Of a stretch of 35,319 nt of DNA, positions 1-8,615 are shown one piece after another. Position numbers and translations under genes: made by a program. Source of the stretch: Defluviitaleaceae bacterium (lineage in GTDB: Bacteria; Bacillota; Clostridia; Lachnospirales; WQUN01). Location of the stretch: the NCBI GenBank assembly GCA_009786925.1, contig WRGY01000116.1, positions 1-35,319 on the forward strand, in the 5' to 3' direction. The number at the start of each line of letters is the position of its first letter. The stretch's first letter is position 1. The notes below the pieces were generated by a model. That model ran no database searches. It had not been told where the DNA came from and worked only from the letters and a program-made list of their open reading frames with translations.

Positions 1-97
1 CTAATTCAAGTGGCAACATTAGTTGATATGGGGTTCGATTTGAGGTATGATTGCCTCGTTGTGATTTTTTTCTCATAATTAATTTTACAACAAAAAA

Positions 98-138
98 TGA
101 GAGTTGCGTGATTTTCTTCACACTTCTCTCGCTTTTTT
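98..138 (+). terminator. Probable terminator of an upstream gene
   Basis: An imperfect stem (GAGAG...GTGA facing TCAC...CTCTC) is followed by a T-run at 132-138, as in a rho-independent terminator read rightwards. A frame is open from base 1 to a TAA at 76-78 and could be the tail of a gene starting outside the window, but about 25 codons are too few to identify it. A second perfect stem, GGGGCT/AGCCCC at 142-159, lacks a T-run and may be a leader structure. Nothing else is evident up to 212. Confidence 0.5.
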
Positions 139-228
139 ATTGGGGCTTAATGAGACAGCCCCGTTGAAGCTAAATCGTATACTTTTGCAATTCTTCGGCC
201 ACTCCCGAAATAAAGAGGAGGTATTAAA

Positions 229-984
229 ATGAAACTGACACAGCATAATGAAGTAAACGATATACTGAAAGAGTTGATGGATGGACACCTGGAAATTTTT
301 GGAGACAAGCTGGTTGGTTTTTATTTATATGGCTCACTAATGTGGGGTGATTTTGATATTTCTGCAAGTGATATAGATACCATGTGTGCTTTAGAATTTG
401 AGGTAACTCATGACGAAATAGAGTTGCTCCGCGAAATGCACGACAAAATAATTATCATATACCCACAATGGAAAGACCGCATAGAGGTTCAGTATGCTTC
501 GGTTGAAGGACTAAAATATTTCCGTAGTCAGACTTCAAAAATAGGTGTTATTTCACCCGGAGAGCCTCTTCATATTGTTGAAGGCGGTATCGACTGGTTG
601 GATGCGTGGTATCTTATACGGCAATACGGCAAGACCATCTACGGCGTGGACAAGGATGACGTGATACCTAAAATTAATCAAGAAGAATTTGTTCAAACGA
701 TTTGCAGTTATGCCTATGGTTTTCGGGAACGCATTAAGGGGTACAAAGACTGCTTGGGAAGCCAAGCATATGGGATATTAACGATGTGTCGCGCATTGTA
801 TACTGTTAAAACCGGGGAGCAAATATCTAAGTTGGCGGCGGCTCATTGGGCAATGGACTTTTTACCCGAATATCGAAAACTTATAGAGGTTGCTCTGCAA
901 TGGCGAAAAATGAAAAATACATGTCCACGGGATACCTATGACATTTCAGAAAAATTTATCAACGATGTAGCAAGGCGTTTGTAG
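229..984 (+). CDS. Nucleotidyltransferase, aminoglycoside adenylyltransferase-like (DUF4111 type)
   Basis: A 251-residue protein with the Pol-beta-type nucleotidyltransferase signature near the N-terminus: GSLMWGDFD (35-43) followed by D48-I-D50, the pair expected to bind the metal-nucleotide. The C-terminal half has the helical pattern of the DUF4111 domain of ANT(3'')/ANT(9)-like enzymes (AYGILTMCRALYT, SKLAAAHWA, then a final helix). By family it would transfer AMP to a small hydroxylated substrate such as an aminoglycoside, but many chromosomal members have no proven resistance role. A strong AGAGGAGG ribosome binding site at 213-220 supports the start. It stands alone ahead of the R-M operon. 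The fold is clear; the substrate is not. Confidence 0.8.
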   Translation: MKLTQHNEVNDILKELMDGHLEIFGDKLVGFYLYGSLMWGDFDISASDIDTMCALEFEVTHDEIELLREMHDKIIIIYPQWKDRIEVQYASVEGLKYFRSQTSKIGVISPGEPLHIVEGGIDWLDAWYLIRQYGKTIYGVDKDDVIPKINQEEFVQTICSYAYGFRERIKGYKDCLGSQAYGILTMCRALYTVKTGEQISKLAAAHWAMDFLPEYRKLIEVALQWRKMKNTCPRDTYDISEKFINDVARRL

Positions 985-1037
985 CTAAGAATGGATTTTT
1001 AATTCGGATTAGTATAAAATGGCAGTGCGGGGGCGAT

Positions 1038-3080
1038 ATGTGCATGATTTGCTTTGATGAATTTTTGGACAATGTATTGCCGGGCAATTACTTCCTCACA
1101 AAGTCTATGGAGCTGACAAAGGCACGAGAGTCGGGTACCTTGTGGTACACAAAAAAGTTTCTTGTTTTTTATTACTACATATTTCTTACTGAAAAAATTG
1201 AGACTACAGAGTATAGGCGAGAAATTGTCGAAATTTTTGACAACTATGTTGCGTCTTTGCCTGTGGATGTCCGTGAGGAGGCAGAGGACTTTTTTTATCC
1301 CTGTGGCGAGCGCGGCATTTCTAATTTGAGGCAAGAAGGTTTTCGGTATTTTTCGGATTTTCGTGGCAATGCTCGCTTTGAGAGTGCGCATGAAAAAAGG
1401 GTGTTCTACGAAATGGCAAAAAAATATTACTTTTCGTTTTTGATGGGTTCGGGTGGGCAGAGAGGCGTAAAGGCAGAAATCAAAAGCAATCTGTATAAGC
1501 CCGACTTTGATATGACAAAACTGGATGATATAGATAATGTCGCGGGTGTCAAAAATGACTACCATGCTTTCCTGCGTAACGAGAGACAGGTATTGTATTA
1601 TTGGGGTTTTTTCCATTCCAGGAGTAGTGGCGCAAAGGATAGGGAGTTTAGCAGTCTGACACCCGTGGGAGAGCTGGCATTGCGGGCTAATTTTGATGAG
1701 TTTTTGGCGATTTGGGAACATCAAAAAATTAAAATGCTCTCACAGCCACCTACAGTAAAAACAGATAAAATTTTAGTGGATGCTCCGGAGAGGTTTGCAA
1801 TAAGTTTTGGCCCGTATCATGATATTTTGTCGTGGATGCGTGACAACTCTGAAATAAAAAAGGATGAATACCAATACATTCTTTCCAGGAAAAACAATCG
1901 TTTTTCTGAAGAACAATGGCAAACTATAATGCGTGACGCACGGAAAAAGAATAATTATGACAAGCTGAAAGAGTATGTAGAATCTTTTTGTCGCGAAAGT
2001 GATATAAGAACAGAAGATTTTCATAAGGAGATGGCAAAATACTTGCTGGGACTCCGTGATGACTTGAAAAAAGATAAAGGCACAAACTACCTTGGCATAT
2101 GTAAAGATATAGGCAAATATCAAGTGACAAAGCCATTGTTATTGCAAAACATATTAAAAATCTACTCCGCATTAGAAAAATATAAATTGCAAAAGTATGA
2201 GACTCTCTACACAAAATGCGAACAAGAAATCAGGCGACAGTACATCGCAAGGGCGTGTGGAGAAAGTTATAATATAGACAGAAAAATAAAAATCGACTGG
2301 GATATGTATAACATCACTCCTGACAGGCTTGTGGTTTTTGCCGTGATTGTCGCACAGGTCTGTGCAATACATGATATTGAGCCGACACGCGAGTCTGTGT
2401 TTGATTGTATAGATACGATGTTGAGTCGATTCTCGATGTTGCTCTCTCGTGTTGGGCTTGTGTCAAAAACTAAAATCAGCCAAGAGCTGAAATTATTTTT
2501 TGATGCTTTGGAGGATAATGATTTTTCTGATTATGTTTTGCCACAGGAAGATGATTATTTTTGTAGCGTAGGATATTATGAGGGTGAGACAGAGGGGTTG
2601 TTTGCAAAAATAAAAGAAGCATCGGATACGCATGTTAATTATGCCTATGACAGAAAGCGTAACACATCGCTTGTTTCTATGATGAAAAGATATTACATTT
2701 CTCATTATTCACAAAAAGCCTTGCACTGTGAGGCATGTGGCGATTTTGCATTCTTGAAGCCTAACGATGAGGGTTATCTGGAGTTCCATCACCTCATACC
2801 TTTTAAAATATCCAATGGCCCCGACCATTATCTAAACCTTTATGGACTGTGTGCAAACTGTCACAGAAAAATGCATTTTGCAAATGATGGGATAAAAGCA
2901 AAAATGTACGCAAGCATAGATGTTAATAATTATTTGGAGAATACTGTTTTTGAGAGATTAAAAAAACTGCGTGAAGAAGGCATCCTGACATCATATCAGT
3001 TGGATTATCTTTTTAACAACCGAGCGATTAGCGAAGATGAATATGAGGGAATAGCATCATGGACTACACAAACAAAATAA
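1038..3080 (+). CDS. HNH endonuclease, probable restriction enzyme of an R-M operon
   Basis: A 680-residue protein with a zinc-type HNH nuclease near the C-terminus (about 563-615): CEACGD, then the catalytic-type EFHHLIPF, NLYGLC, and ANCHRKMH, i.e. two Cys pairs around the HH. Residues about 180-240 (YWGFFHSR...LTPVGELAL) read like a small winged-helix module, and the middle is helical and charged, which would suit target recognition; both are inferences from pattern. The next two genes encode DNA methyltransferases and overlap it by 22 bp, so restriction is the most natural role: it would cut DNA lacking the methylation. One nuclease with two methyltransferases is typical of Type IIS systems with asymmetric sites. 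GGGGGCG just upstream supports the start. The recognition sequence cannot be deduced. Confidence 0.8.
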   Translation: MCMICFDEFLDNVLPGNYFLTKSMELTKARESGTLWYTKKFLVFYYYIFLTEKIETTEYRREIVEIFDNYVASLPVDVREEAEDFFYPCGERGISNLRQEGFRYFSDFRGNARFESAHEKRVFYEMAKKYYFSFLMGSGGQRGVKAEIKSNLYKPDFDMTKLDDIDNVAGVKNDYHAFLRNERQVLYYWGFFHSRSSGAKDREFSSLTPVGELALRANFDEFLAIWEHQKIKMLSQPPTVKTDKILVDAPERFAISFGPYHDILSWMRDNSEIKKDEYQYILSRKNNRFSEEQWQTIMRDARKKNNYDKLKEYVESFCRESDIRTEDFHKEMAKYLLGLRDDLKKDKGTNYLGICKDIGKYQVTKPLLLQNILKIYSALEKYKLQKYETLYTKCEQEIRRQYIARACGESYNIDRKIKIDWDMYNITPDRLVVFAVIVAQVCAIHDIEPTRESVFDCIDTMLSRFSMLLSRVGLVSKTKISQELKLFFDALEDNDFSDYVLPQEDDYFCSVGYYEGETEGLFAKIKEASDTHVNYAYDRKRNTSLVSMMKRYYISHYSQKALHCEACGDFAFLKPNDEGYLEFHHLIPFKISNGPDHYLNLYGLCANCHRKMHFANDGIKAKMYASIDVNNYLENTVFERLKKLREEGILTSYQLDYLFNNRAISEDEYEGIASWTTQTK

Positions 3081-3859
3081 TAAATGCGGACTGTGCCACT
3101 GTGCTTGCAGAAATGCCGAGCGACTGCATTGACCTGACCGTCACAAGCCCGCCATATGATGACCTGCGAGACTATGGGGATACATTACAATGGGATTTTT
3201 TAAAATTTACGAGGGTGGCAGATTTGTTATACAAAGTGACAAAACCCGGCGGTGTTATTGTTTGGGTGGTGGGTGACAAGGTGGATGACGGTAACAAATC
3301 ACTCACGAGCTATAGGCACGCGCTTTATTTCCAAGAAATCGGATTTAATGTTTACGACGTGATTATTTATGAAAAATCCGGCACGGGTCCGCCGCATAAA
3401 GGCAGGTATTTTAACGCATTTGAGTATATGTTTGTATTTTCTAAGAGTAAGCCAAAGACCGTAAATCTCCTGCGTGACAAGCCCAATAAATGGGCGGGTG
3501 CTTCGACCTTTGGCAATGTTACAAGGCGAGAAAAAGATGGCTCTCTCACATCAAAAGGCAAAAAAACCATCGCAGATATGGGCATACGCACAAATATCTG
3601 GAAATACAACAATGGCAAAGGTTTTGCCGCAAAGGATGCCATAGCGCATGACCACCCCGCGATTTTCCCCGAAAAGCTCGCCTCCGACCATATACTGTCA
3701 TGGTCAAATGAGGGTGATGTCATCCTCGACCCCTTTGCAGGGAGCGGCACAACGGGAAAAATCGCAAAACAGCTGAGAAGAAAATGGCTCTGTATCGAAA
3801 TCAACAAAGATTATTGTGATATAGCAGAGGCAAGGATAAAAGAATGTACACAACAGTAA
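3059..3859 (+). CDS. DNA methyltransferase, SPPY type (N4-cytosine or N6-adenine), first of two
   Basis: A 266-residue beta-class amino-methyltransferase. Catalytic motif IV TSPPY lies at 29-33, before the AdoMet-binding motif DPFAGSGTTG at about 223-232, which is the beta-class order. TSPPY rather than DPPY favours N4-cytosine methylation, though N6-adenine enzymes with SPPY exist. In between are the usual KPGGVIVWVVGD strand and the FVFSKSKPKTVNL and HPAIFPEKLA segments, so the fold looks complete. The start lies inside the HNH gene (22-bp overlap) and the end overlaps the next methyltransferase by 16 bp, indicating translational coupling. It should protect one strand or half of the recognition site. 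Confidence 0.9.
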   Translation: MDYTNKIINADCATVLAEMPSDCIDLTVTSPPYDDLRDYGDTLQWDFLKFTRVADLLYKVTKPGGVIVWVVGDKVDDGNKSLTSYRHALYFQEIGFNVYDVIIYEKSGTGPPHKGRYFNAFEYMFVFSKSKPKTVNLLRDKPNKWAGASTFGNVTRREKDGSLTSKGKKTIADMGIRTNIWKYNNGKGFAAKDAIAHDHPAIFPEKLASDHILSWSNEGDVILDPFAGSGTTGKIAKQLRRKWLCIEINKDYCDIAEARIKECTQQ

Positions 3860-5163
3860 TACTAAAAAACAACATAAAAAATGTAATATCAAAACTGCCG
3901 GAAATGTATGCACAAACTGCAGATACAGGCAGTCTTTTCGCGATTGTTTCTACCGAATACGATGATGACGGTGATGTCGTTTATGATTTTTTGGATGTTG
4001 CAGAAGCGGGACTGGCATGTTGTTATGAGTATGTAAACACCATAGTCGCTCCAAAAAAAAAGAGCAATCTCGTTGACAATGTATTATACATCCTGTGGTT
4101 TGTAAAAGATAAAAGCAAAATGTTTTTTGACAAAGACGCAATACGAGAAAAGCATATATGGAAAGATGTCGAATGGGGCAAGCGTGAAAAAAACTATAAT
4201 CCAAAGGGCAAAGACCCGGGCAATGTATGGATACCCACGGTGGATGACGGAAAAGGGAAAATAACCGAGCATGTGTTTTTGGATACTAAGGAAATCATAG
4301 CCAGATTGTTGTCTGCTACACGCCATGGTGAGGTTTTTGTTGAGGAGAGCTTGCCTGACACAAAAAAAGGGGTGACTGCTCGCGCTCTGTCGGAAGAAAA
4401 CAAAACCGGAGATTGTAGCGGCCATGTTTTTTTTGGCACTTCTGAAAAAATGGATAAAATCAAAGATGGCTCTGTAGATGTGTTTATCACTTCTCCGCCG
4501 TATTGGGATTTGAAGGATTATTTCAAAGAAGGGCAAATCGGAAAAGAGACATACGAAAGCTATCTGCAAAGAATAAACCTTGTTTGGGAGCAGTGCAAAA
4601 AAAAGCTAAAGCCCTCAGGCAGTCTATGGATAAACGTCAATATACGAGTGCGCGAAAATACGCCGTATCTGCTGCCAAAGGACATTGCCAAACAATGCAA
4701 AAAACTGGGCTTTAGCTATAAAGGCATAATCATTTGGCATAAATCATCAGGCATACCTACGCATAAAAACAATATAGTGGACAGGCATGAATATGTTTTA
4801 ATTTTTTCAGGTAGTAATCACAAAATAAACACAGATGTATTACGTTCTTTTTGTGATTATAAAAACCATGAGATTAGTGGTGGTGGGTTTTGGAATATAA
4901 ACAGAAAGGCCGGGAGCGTCGGCAAAAAATATATCCACCCCGCCATCTACCCAAACGAGCTTGCAGAACGAATAATCATGTGTTGCACTTCTGCATCCGA
5001 CACCGTCGGAGACCCTTTTGTGGGTAGTGGTACGACACTAATCGCCGCCGCGAGAACAGGCAGAAATTTTGTCGGATATGAATACAACGAGGGTTTTAAA
5101 GAGCTGATGCAATATAGATTTGAAAATGAAGCCAAGGGGTATATGGTTAAATGGGATGTATAA
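3844..5163 (+). CDS. DNA methyltransferase, SPPY type, with an extra degenerate methyltransferase-like N-terminal half
   Basis: A 439-residue protein. The C-terminal two thirds is a full beta-class enzyme: TSPPYWDLKDY at about 214-224 and DPFVGSGTTLIAA at about 390-402, with HEYVLIFSGS and HPAIYPNELAE between. Residues 1-165 resemble the second half of a similar enzyme: VLYILWFVKDKSKMFFDKDA, then NYNPKGKDPGNVW, and a stretch ending LLSATRHGEVFVE where a DPFxGSGTT motif would normally follow. That half has neither SPPY nor FxGxG, so it should be inactive; a role in DNA recognition or dimerisation is inference. The gene overlaps the upstream methyltransferase and also the downstream U32 gene (13 bp). 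Confidence 0.87.
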   Translation: MYTTVILKNNIKNVISKLPEMYAQTADTGSLFAIVSTEYDDDGDVVYDFLDVAEAGLACCYEYVNTIVAPKKKSNLVDNVLYILWFVKDKSKMFFDKDAIREKHIWKDVEWGKREKNYNPKGKDPGNVWIPTVDDGKGKITEHVFLDTKEIIARLLSATRHGEVFVEESLPDTKKGVTARALSEENKTGDCSGHVFFGTSEKMDKIKDGSVDVFITSPPYWDLKDYFKEGQIGKETYESYLQRINLVWEQCKKKLKPSGSLWINVNIRVRENTPYLLPKDIAKQCKKLGFSYKGIIIWHKSSGIPTHKNNIVDRHEYVLIFSGSNHKINTDVLRSFCDYKNHEISGGGFWNINRKAGSVGKKYIHPAIYPNELAERIIMCCTSASDTVGDPFVGSGTTLIAAARTGRNFVGYEYNEGFKELMQYRFENEAKGYMVKWDV

Positions 5164-6059
5164 AAAAACCTGAACTGCTTGCCCCTTGTGGCAGTGCAAA
5201 GACCCTAAAAGCCGCAATAAAAGCAGGCGCGGATGCAGTTTATTTGGGTGCGAGCAAGTTTTCGGCGCGTGCGGGTGCGGCTAATTTTGACGGTGGTGAG
5301 TTAGCGGATGCAATTGCATATGCGGCTCGTGCTAATGTAAAAACCTATATCGCGATAAATACCCTGCTCACCGACCGCGAAATGGCAGACGCGCTCAAAA
5401 TTGCAGAAATGGCTGAAAATGCGGGAGCGTCCGCCTTTATTGTGCAGGATTTGGGGATTGCGTCAGAGATTAGGCGAACGCTGCCCGATGCGGTTTTGCA
5501 CGCAAGTACGCAAATGACGGCTTGTACAGCCGATGATGTTAATGCACTTGGTCGCCTTGGATTTTCGCGTGTGGTGTTAGCGCGAGAACTTTCTCGCGAA
5601 CAAATAAAAAAAATCGTCACAAGCACAGACATTGAGCTGGAAATCTTTGTGCATGGCGCGTTATGTTCATCATACTCGGGACAATGTTTGATGAGTAGTT
5701 TTATCGGGGGGCGCAGTGCCAATCGCGGAAAATGCGCCGCACCATGTCGCCTGTCATACAAGGCAGGCAAAAAGAGCGGCACATTGCTTAGTCTAAAAGA
5801 TTTATGCCTCGCAGATTATGTCAATGAGTTGTCCGTGATGGGTATAACTTCCCTTAAAATCGAAGGCAGAATGAAGGGCGAGGACTATGTACATGCCGTT
5901 GTCGGGGCGTATCGTGCAATACTGGACAATGGAAAAATCTCGGATAAACAAAAAAACAAAATGCTGGGAGTGTTTAATCGTGGCGGCTACACAGACGGAT
6001 ACTATAGCGGAAACCATGAAAAAATGTTTACAGAAAAGCTAAAGAATCCATATTTTTAG
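5151..6059 (+). CDS. Short U32 peptidase-family protein (probable RNA hydroxylation enzyme, TrhP/RlhA family)
   Basis: A 302-residue U32 protein. The N-terminus (PELLAPCGSAKTLKAAIKAG...VYLGASKFSARA) is complete. The family signature is intact at about 166-196: EIFVHGALCSSYSGQCLMSS, then the RGKCAAPCR cysteine pair. The end matches the common EGRMKGEDYV...FNRGGYTDGYY segment and stops there, without the C-terminal extension of the 400-800-residue members. Its length is like the short paralogue of B. subtilis TrhP pairs. Family members act in prephenate-dependent tRNA U34 or rRNA C2501 hydroxylation, although they were first called peptidases. Its ATG lies 13 bp inside the second methyltransferase gene. 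Confidence 0.87.
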   Translation: MGCIKKPELLAPCGSAKTLKAAIKAGADAVYLGASKFSARAGAANFDGGELADAIAYAARANVKTYIAINTLLTDREMADALKIAEMAENAGASAFIVQDLGIASEIRRTLPDAVLHASTQMTACTADDVNALGRLGFSRVVLARELSREQIKKIVTSTDIELEIFVHGALCSSYSGQCLMSSFIGGRSANRGKCAAPCRLSYKAGKKSGTLLSLKDLCLADYVNELSVMGITSLKIEGRMKGEDYVHAVVGAYRAILDNGKISDKQKNKMLGVFNRGGYTDGYYSGNHEKMFTEKLKNPYF

Positions 6060-6084
6060 TAAGCCCACATTGGGGGCGTGTTGA

Positions 6085-7935
6085 ATGAGGTTGTTTATGA
6101 TAAGGATATTGGCAGAGTCGGGGTTTTGCCATGGTGTGAAAACGGCGGTACTTAGGGCGCGCTCACTTATCGGGGGTGGTGAGCGGGTTTATTTATACGG
6201 TGATTTGACAAATAACCGGCATGTTATGGCGGGGTTTTTGCGTGACGGTTTTGTTGTGGCAGAAAAAGTGAAAGACATACCTGACGGTGCGACGGTAGTA
6301 ATCCGCGCACATGGCGTAGGGCGTGATGTGTATGACGCTCTTTCTGCAAAAAACGTGGAGATTATCGACTGCACATGTGTTAAGGTAAAAAAAATCCATA
6401 AAATTGTGGAAGGTAAAATGAAGGTTGCCATCATAGGCAAAAAAAATCATCCGGAGGTATTGGGTATTTCGGGATGGTGCGATGGTTTTCCTGTGGAAAA
6501 TATTGATGATATAAATAGGGTAATTGAAAATGCGCCACTATATGTGGTAGCGCAGACCACATGCAAAATAGAATGGTGGGAAAAAGCTGTGAAAATGATT
6601 AAGGATAAGTGTCCAAATGCTGAAATTTTTAATACGCTCTGCGATATAACCACAAAAAGAATAGAAAATGCTGTGCAAATGGCAAAAGAATCCGATGCTA
6701 TGGTCGTAGTAGGTGACAAAAAAAGTGCTAATTCTGTAGAACTCTACGAAGCGTGCAAAGCGGCCTGCTCCATAGTGATTTTTGTGTCGTCTGTGGAGGA
6801 GCTTTCGGAGTGTGCAAGCACACTTTTGGGAGTGGAATCCATATCAATAGCGGGCAGTGCGTCGTCACCGATTGAGACCGTCACGGAAATATATGAATAT
6901 CTGCTTTTTGCAAAATTTTTATCAAATATAAAATCCGAAACAGAAAAAGCGGGCGACGATTATTTTAATAAATTGTCAGGCGCGCAGAGCAACGACCAAT
7001 TTGTATCCGCCGCTATCAGTGACCTTTATGCCCAAAACAAAGGCGGCAAACGTATCAGGGGGGCTATGGTACATCTGGGTTATACCATAGCAGGTGGTGT
7101 CGATGCTTCGGCAATAGCCCCCATTGCGCTGGCTTATGAACTCTTCCAAACCTCGATTTTAATACATGACGATGTCATTGACAAAAGCATGACAAGGCGC
7201 GGAAAACCAACAATCCATGCAAGCGCGGAGGATGCACATTTTGGTATTAGCAGGGCTGTGTGTATCGGGGATTATGGTTTGTTTTTGGTTAATAGGATGA
7301 TTGCAGAGTCGGGATTGTCAAGCGAGATTTTGGTGAGGGTTATGCGGCTGTTTTCGGATATTCAGCTAAAAACGCTGGAAGGGGAGATTATGGATGTTTG
7401 TTTGCCGTATTTCCCGGATATTGACGACCATGAACTTACGGTATTGCGCATATATGAGTATAAGACAGCTTGGTATACATTAGTGGGACCTGCCATGATG
7501 GGCGCGGTATGCGCGGGTGTAGAATTGGATGACGAATTTTTGGGACTGTTGCATGGTCTTTTGTTACCGCTTGGGGTTGCATTCCAAATCAAGGATGACC
7601 TGCTCGGGATTTTTGGTAGCGAAGAGGAACTCGGAAAACCCGCACTTTCGGACATAGCCGAAAACAAGCAGACTATTTTGTATGGTTTTGCAAAGAAGTA
7701 TAATTGTAATGATACACAGAATGCGTTGAAAAAAAGTTATGGAAATCCACATGCGACCCACGAGGATTTGGCAGTGGTACGCGATATTTTTATTAAAACA
7801 GGCGCGAAACAATTTGCCGAAGAAGAGGCGGCACGATTGTCCGCGCTTTCTATGAAGGCAATCGACAAAATCCAAGAAGAATCCCGCCCGATTTTGCGAG
7901 GGCTGGTTAATTTTCTTTTGACACGGAGGACATAA
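6085..7935 (+). CDS. ispH: Fusion: 4-hydroxy-3-methylbut-2-enyl diphosphate reductase (IspH) with polyprenyl diphosphate synthase
   Basis: A 616-residue protein joining two steps of isoprenoid synthesis. Residues about 5-280 are IspH/LytB, which reduces HMBPP to IPP and DMAPP with a [4Fe-4S] cluster. The three cluster cysteines are visible in GFCHGVKTAV, DCTCVKVKK and NTLCDITTKR, with RAHGVG, NHPEVLG and SIAGSASSP also present. Residues about 290-616 are a trans-prenyl synthase: GGKRIRG, first Asp-rich motif HDDVIDKSMTRRGKPTIHA, and second motif FQIKDDLLGIFG, whose last Asp is Gly as in some actinobacterial-type GGPP synthases. No large residue sits at -4/-5 of the first motif as in FPP synthases, so a C20 or longer product is possible (inference). 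The start may instead be ATG 6097, giving the usual IspH N-terminus. The next gene starts on the stop codon. Confidence 0.9.
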   Translation: MRLFMIRILAESGFCHGVKTAVLRARSLIGGGERVYLYGDLTNNRHVMAGFLRDGFVVAEKVKDIPDGATVVIRAHGVGRDVYDALSAKNVEIIDCTCVKVKKIHKIVEGKMKVAIIGKKNHPEVLGISGWCDGFPVENIDDINRVIENAPLYVVAQTTCKIEWWEKAVKMIKDKCPNAEIFNTLCDITTKRIENAVQMAKESDAMVVVGDKKSANSVELYEACKAACSIVIFVSSVEELSECASTLLGVESISIAGSASSPIETVTEIYEYLLFAKFLSNIKSETEKAGDDYFNKLSGAQSNDQFVSAAISDLYAQNKGGKRIRGAMVHLGYTIAGGVDASAIAPIALAYELFQTSILIHDDVIDKSMTRRGKPTIHASAEDAHFGISRAVCIGDYGLFLVNRMIAESGLSSEILVRVMRLFSDIQLKTLEGEIMDVCLPYFPDIDDHELTVLRIYEYKTAWYTLVGPAMMGAVCAGVELDDEFLGLLHGLLLPLGVAFQIKDDLLGIFGSEEELGKPALSDIAENKQTILYGFAKKYNCNDTQNALKKSYGNPHATHEDLAVVRDIFIKTGAKQFAEEEAARLSALSMKAIDKIQEESRPILRGLVNFLLTRRT

Positions 7936-8615
7936 TGCGACATATCGGCATAATCATGGACGGCAATCGCCGCTGGGCAAAGACACATAAGCTGGAGACA
8001 TTCCAAGGTCATAACAAAGGTGCAGAAAACTTTGGTCATGCATGTGACTGGTGTTTGCAGTCGGGAGTGGAGTATCTGACGGTGTATGCCTTTTCTACAG
8101 AAAACTGGGGGCGGACGGAAAAGGAAGTAAAGCATCTTTTTGGGCTTATGGAAAAATATTTTATAGAAGAAAAAGCACGCTGTGTAGAAAAAGGAGTGCG
8201 CATAAAATTAATAGGCGAGCGCAGTCGTTTTGATGCGAGGACAATGTCCATAATACGCGATATTGAGACTGCAACCGAGAATTGCAAAAAGTTATATGTA
8301 CAGATTGCATTAAGCTATGGTGGGCGTGACGAGATAGTACGCGCCGCAAAAAAAATAGCTTCGCAGGGGTTGCCCCACGAAGCTATAACAGAAGAATCCT
8401 TTGAAACATATCTTGATACGGCAGGCGTACCCGACGTAGACCTTGTAATACGCACAGGCGGCGCAGAAAATCGCAGACTAAGCAACTTTCTCACATGGCA
8501 GACAGTCTATGCCGAGCTTTTTTTCTCCGACCTTATGTGGCCTGAGTTTACACGAGAAGAGTTTGACCGCGCCTTGGAATATTACAAGTCTGTAAAAAGA
8601 AAGTTGGGGCGTTAG
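7935..8615 (+). CDS. uppS: cis-Prenyltransferase (undecaprenyl diphosphate synthase family)
   Basis: A 226-residue cis-prenyltransferase with all main motifs: IMDGNRRWAK at 7-16 (catalytic Asp), YAFSTENWGRTEKEV, and the C-terminal VIRTGGAENRRLSNFLTWQ followed by YAELFFSDLMWPEF. It condenses IPP onto an allylic diphosphate to make cis-polyprenyl carriers for cell-wall and glycan assembly. NRRWA rather than the usual NGRWA is also seen in actinobacterial and archaeal relatives, some of them short-chain, so the product length is open. Its ATG shares a base with the stop of the IspH-prenyl synthase fusion (TAATG), so the two are surely co-translated and probably sequential in one pathway. It ends convergently over the last 4 bases of the AraC-GGDEF gene. 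Cells usually also have a uppS near cdsA, so this could be a second copy. Confidence 0.9.
   Translation: MRHIGIIMDGNRRWAKTHKLETFQGHNKGAENFGHACDWCLQSGVEYLTVYAFSTENWGRTEKEVKHLFGLMEKYFIEEKARCVEKGVRIKLIGERSRFDARTMSIIRDIETATENCKKLYVQIALSYGGRDEIVRAAKKIASQGLPHEAITEESFETYLDTAGVPDVDLVIRTGGAENRRLSNFLTWQTVYAELFFSDLMWPEFTREEFDRALEYYKSVKRKLGR

Noticed and set aside
999-1724. Long minus-strand open frame opposite the HNH gene
   Set aside because: No ribosome binding site, no recognisable family, and it is fully inside a well-supported gene; it is a codon-bias shadow.
5151-6059. U32 gene as a truncated pseudogene
   Set aside because: Members of about 300 residues ending at the FNRGGYTDGYY segment are a normal short class, and the signature cysteines are intact.
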